Source: an uncultured Pseudomonadales bacterium (lineage in GTDB: Bacteria > Pseudomonadota > Gammaproteobacteria > Pseudomonadales > IMCC2047). From it: DNA of 5,785 bases. Made by a program: the position numbers and the translations under genes. The stretch is taken from contig CAMYKE010000149.1 in the NCBI GenBank assembly GCA_947258895.1, positions 1 through 5,785 on the forward strand. Direction: 5' to 3'. The notes beneath the pieces are model-generated. The model did no database searches. It was not told the origin of the DNA and saw only the letters and a program-made list of their open reading frames with translations. This document shows positions 4,645 through 5,785 of this stretch, piece after piece; position 1 is the first letter of the stretch, and each line of letters starts with the position of its first letter.

Positions 4645-5785
4645 TCAATAGTTGATACGGATACCCACCCCGGCGTCGAATTCGTCATCCTGGCTGGCAA
4701 CCAGTGACACGCGCTTGTTCAACTCATACAGCAATGACAGCCGGTACTCGTCGTCCGTGTTCCAGTCCCAACTGAATTTCACGCGGTCGCTGATCTGTAG
4801 TTCGCTGCCTAGCGCCAGTCTTGCATCGCCCTCCGAGTCAATTCGAATATCGGACTCGATCATGAGTGGTAACGTGTACGAAAAACCCAGCACGAACGTG
4901 CTTTCGTTAGTCTCCCGTTCCTCTTCTTCTACATTGCCGCCCGCGTACAGACTGGCAAACCGGCCGAGGAAGCGCCGGTAGACGAGGTCCGTGTCATATT
5001 CTCCCTCATAGTTGTAGTCGTACTCGAGTTCGAGCGCATTGCGATTATTGGAGAGGCTGAACTTACCGGTGGTCAGGTGACTTTGCAGGTCCAGTTCGGC
5101 CGCCCGGAACCATTGATCGTCATGGGCCATACGCGATCGCACCGCGGCGCTGTATCGCGAGCTGTCCTGGTAGCTCACCACTCGCGCCATGCCCGCCTTC
5201 ATATGGTAGAGATTGTGGCAGTGGAAAAACCAGTCTCGATCTTCATTGGCAAAGAACTCGATTTCTACCGTGTCCAGCGGCGGGACGTTGACGGTATGCT
5301 TGAGCGGCGCATATTCACCCTGGCCGTTTAGCACTCGGAAAAAATGCCCGTGCAGGTGAATGGGGTGGTGCATCATGGTAGCGTTGCGCAGCACGAAGCG
5401 CACTTTCTCGCCCCTGCGAATAAGGATCTTGTCGGCCTCACTAAGGGTCCGGTTGTTAAACGACCAGACATAACGTTCCATATTCCCGGTCAGTTCCAGG
5501 GTTACGGTTCGAGTCGAGTTGGCGGGTTCCAGGGAGGTCGGTTGTCTCGCGCGCAGGCGCTCGTATTCGCGCATGCTCACGACGGGCAGCTTGTTCACAG
5601 CTTGCAGCAATGGCCGAGGATCGTGCTCCGGGTTCATGGCCTGGTGTTTCGTATTCTCCCGATCCGTGCTGGAATGATCCATGCTGGAGTGGTCCATGCT
5701 GGAGTGGTCCATGCTGGAGTGGTCCATGGTGGAGTGGTCCATGGTGGAGTGGTCCATGCTGGAGTGGTCCATGCTGGAGTGGTCC
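4645..5785 (-). CDS. CopA-type multicopper oxidase C-terminal part fused to a CopB-like β-barrel (5' end outside window)
   Basis: The visible 379 codons lack the start; the frame stays open to the right edge. Counting from the Met at 5772: residues 1-35 are seven MDHSS/MDHST units (an eighth is cut by the edge), like the Met/His-rich copper-binding linkers of CopA proteins. A variable stretch follows (36-85), then the third cupredoxin domain (about 87-200). It has HPIHLHGHFF (136-145; H136, H139 and H141 as T1, T2 and T3 ligands) and HCHNLYHMKAGM (184-195; T3 His, T1 Cys, T3 His, then H190 and M195 at T1). All expected ligands of this domain are present. CopA oxidases act in periplasmic copper tolerance and normally end just after this motif. 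Here about 175 more residues follow, with alternating β-strands, acidic turns (EEEERETNE) and a C-terminus GVGIRINY resembling an outer-membrane barrel signal. The part LPLMIESDIRIDSEGDARLA resembles CopB. Oxidase call strong; barrel call good; outer-membrane tethering inferred. Confidence 0.88.
   Translation of the reverse strand, partial: DHSSMDHSSMDHSTMDHSTMDHSSMDHSSMDHSSMDHSSTDRENTKHQAMNPEHDPRPLLQAVNKLPVVSMREYERLRARQPTSLEPANSTRTVTLELTGNMERYVWSFNNRTLSEADKILIRRGEKVRFVLRNATMMHHPIHLHGHFFRVLNGQGEYAPLKHTVNVPPLDTVEIEFFANEDRDWFFHCHNLYHMKAGMARVVSYQDSSRYSAAVRSRMAHDDQWFRAAELDLQSHLTTGKFSLSNNRNALELEYDYNYEGEYDTDLVYRRFLGRFASLYAGGNVEEEERETNESTFVLGFSYTLPLMIESDIRIDSEGDARLALGSELQISDRVKFSWDWNTDDEYRLSLLYELNKRVSLVASQDDEFDAGVGIRINY
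5668..5785 (-). repeat. 15-bp tandem repeat encoding MDHSS/MDHST
   Basis: Seven complete 15-base units and most of an eighth, running off the right edge. On the coding strand the unit is ATGGACCACTCCAGC; two adjacent copies (5728-5757) have ACC in place of the last AGC, giving MDHST. Only the copy nearest the cupredoxin domain has diverged at silent sites (GAT, CAT). Each unit supplies one Met and one His, which can bind copper. Because the unit is a multiple of three, copy-number change keeps the frame. Confidence 0.95.

Noticed and set aside
5668..5785. Short-spaced repeats considered as a CRISPR array
   Set aside because: The units are contiguous 15-mers without spacers and translate in frame as part of the oxidase linker.

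Overview
The window (5785 bases, clearly GC-rich) looks like chromosomal DNA of a Gram-negative proteobacterium. A lipoprotein signal, a Tat signal, a signal-peptidase-I signal and an outer-membrane β-barrel C-terminus all occur within 6 kb. A free-living, probably marine or environmental gammaproteobacterium is my best guess. That guess comes from protein style and gene pairing, not from a marker gene.

Layout. Bases 1-76 may hold the 5' end of an unrecognised divergent gene on the minus strand. Bases 77-202 are a regulatory leader. A plus-strand run follows: a DUF1800-family lipoprotein (203-1747), a Tat-exported DUF1501 protein (1762-3153), an ECF sigma factor (3210-3755), a small single-pass membrane protein in the anti-sigma position (3752-4153, overlapping by ATGA), and a small secreted TPR-like protein (4177-4584). 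A perfect 11-bp hairpin (4599-4624) separates this run from a convergent minus-strand gene (4645 to beyond 5785). That gene encodes the C-terminal part of a CopA-type multicopper oxidase.

How the genes may work together. DUF1800 and DUF1501 proteins are a recurrent exported pair of poorly known function. Here a sigma/anti-sigma couple follows them directly. The leaders of the DUF1800 gene and of the sigma gene share an 11-bp identical block (GCGTAAACCAA), followed 14 bases later by CAC[C/T]AACAG, at the same total spacing. This looks like a two-box ECF promoter. It suggests that the sigma factor controls both its own operon and the DUF1800-DUF1501 pair, making the five genes one envelope-directed regulon.

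Most unusual points: (i) the shared two-box motif; (ii) the multicopper oxidase does not end after its last copper motif but continues for about 175 residues that read as a CopB-like outer-membrane β-barrel; (iii) the DUF1800 protein lacks, in frame, the conserved segment that normally carries the family's ENYAR-type motif; (iv) a near-perfect 15-bp tandem repeat encodes MDHSS/MDHST units and runs off the right edge.
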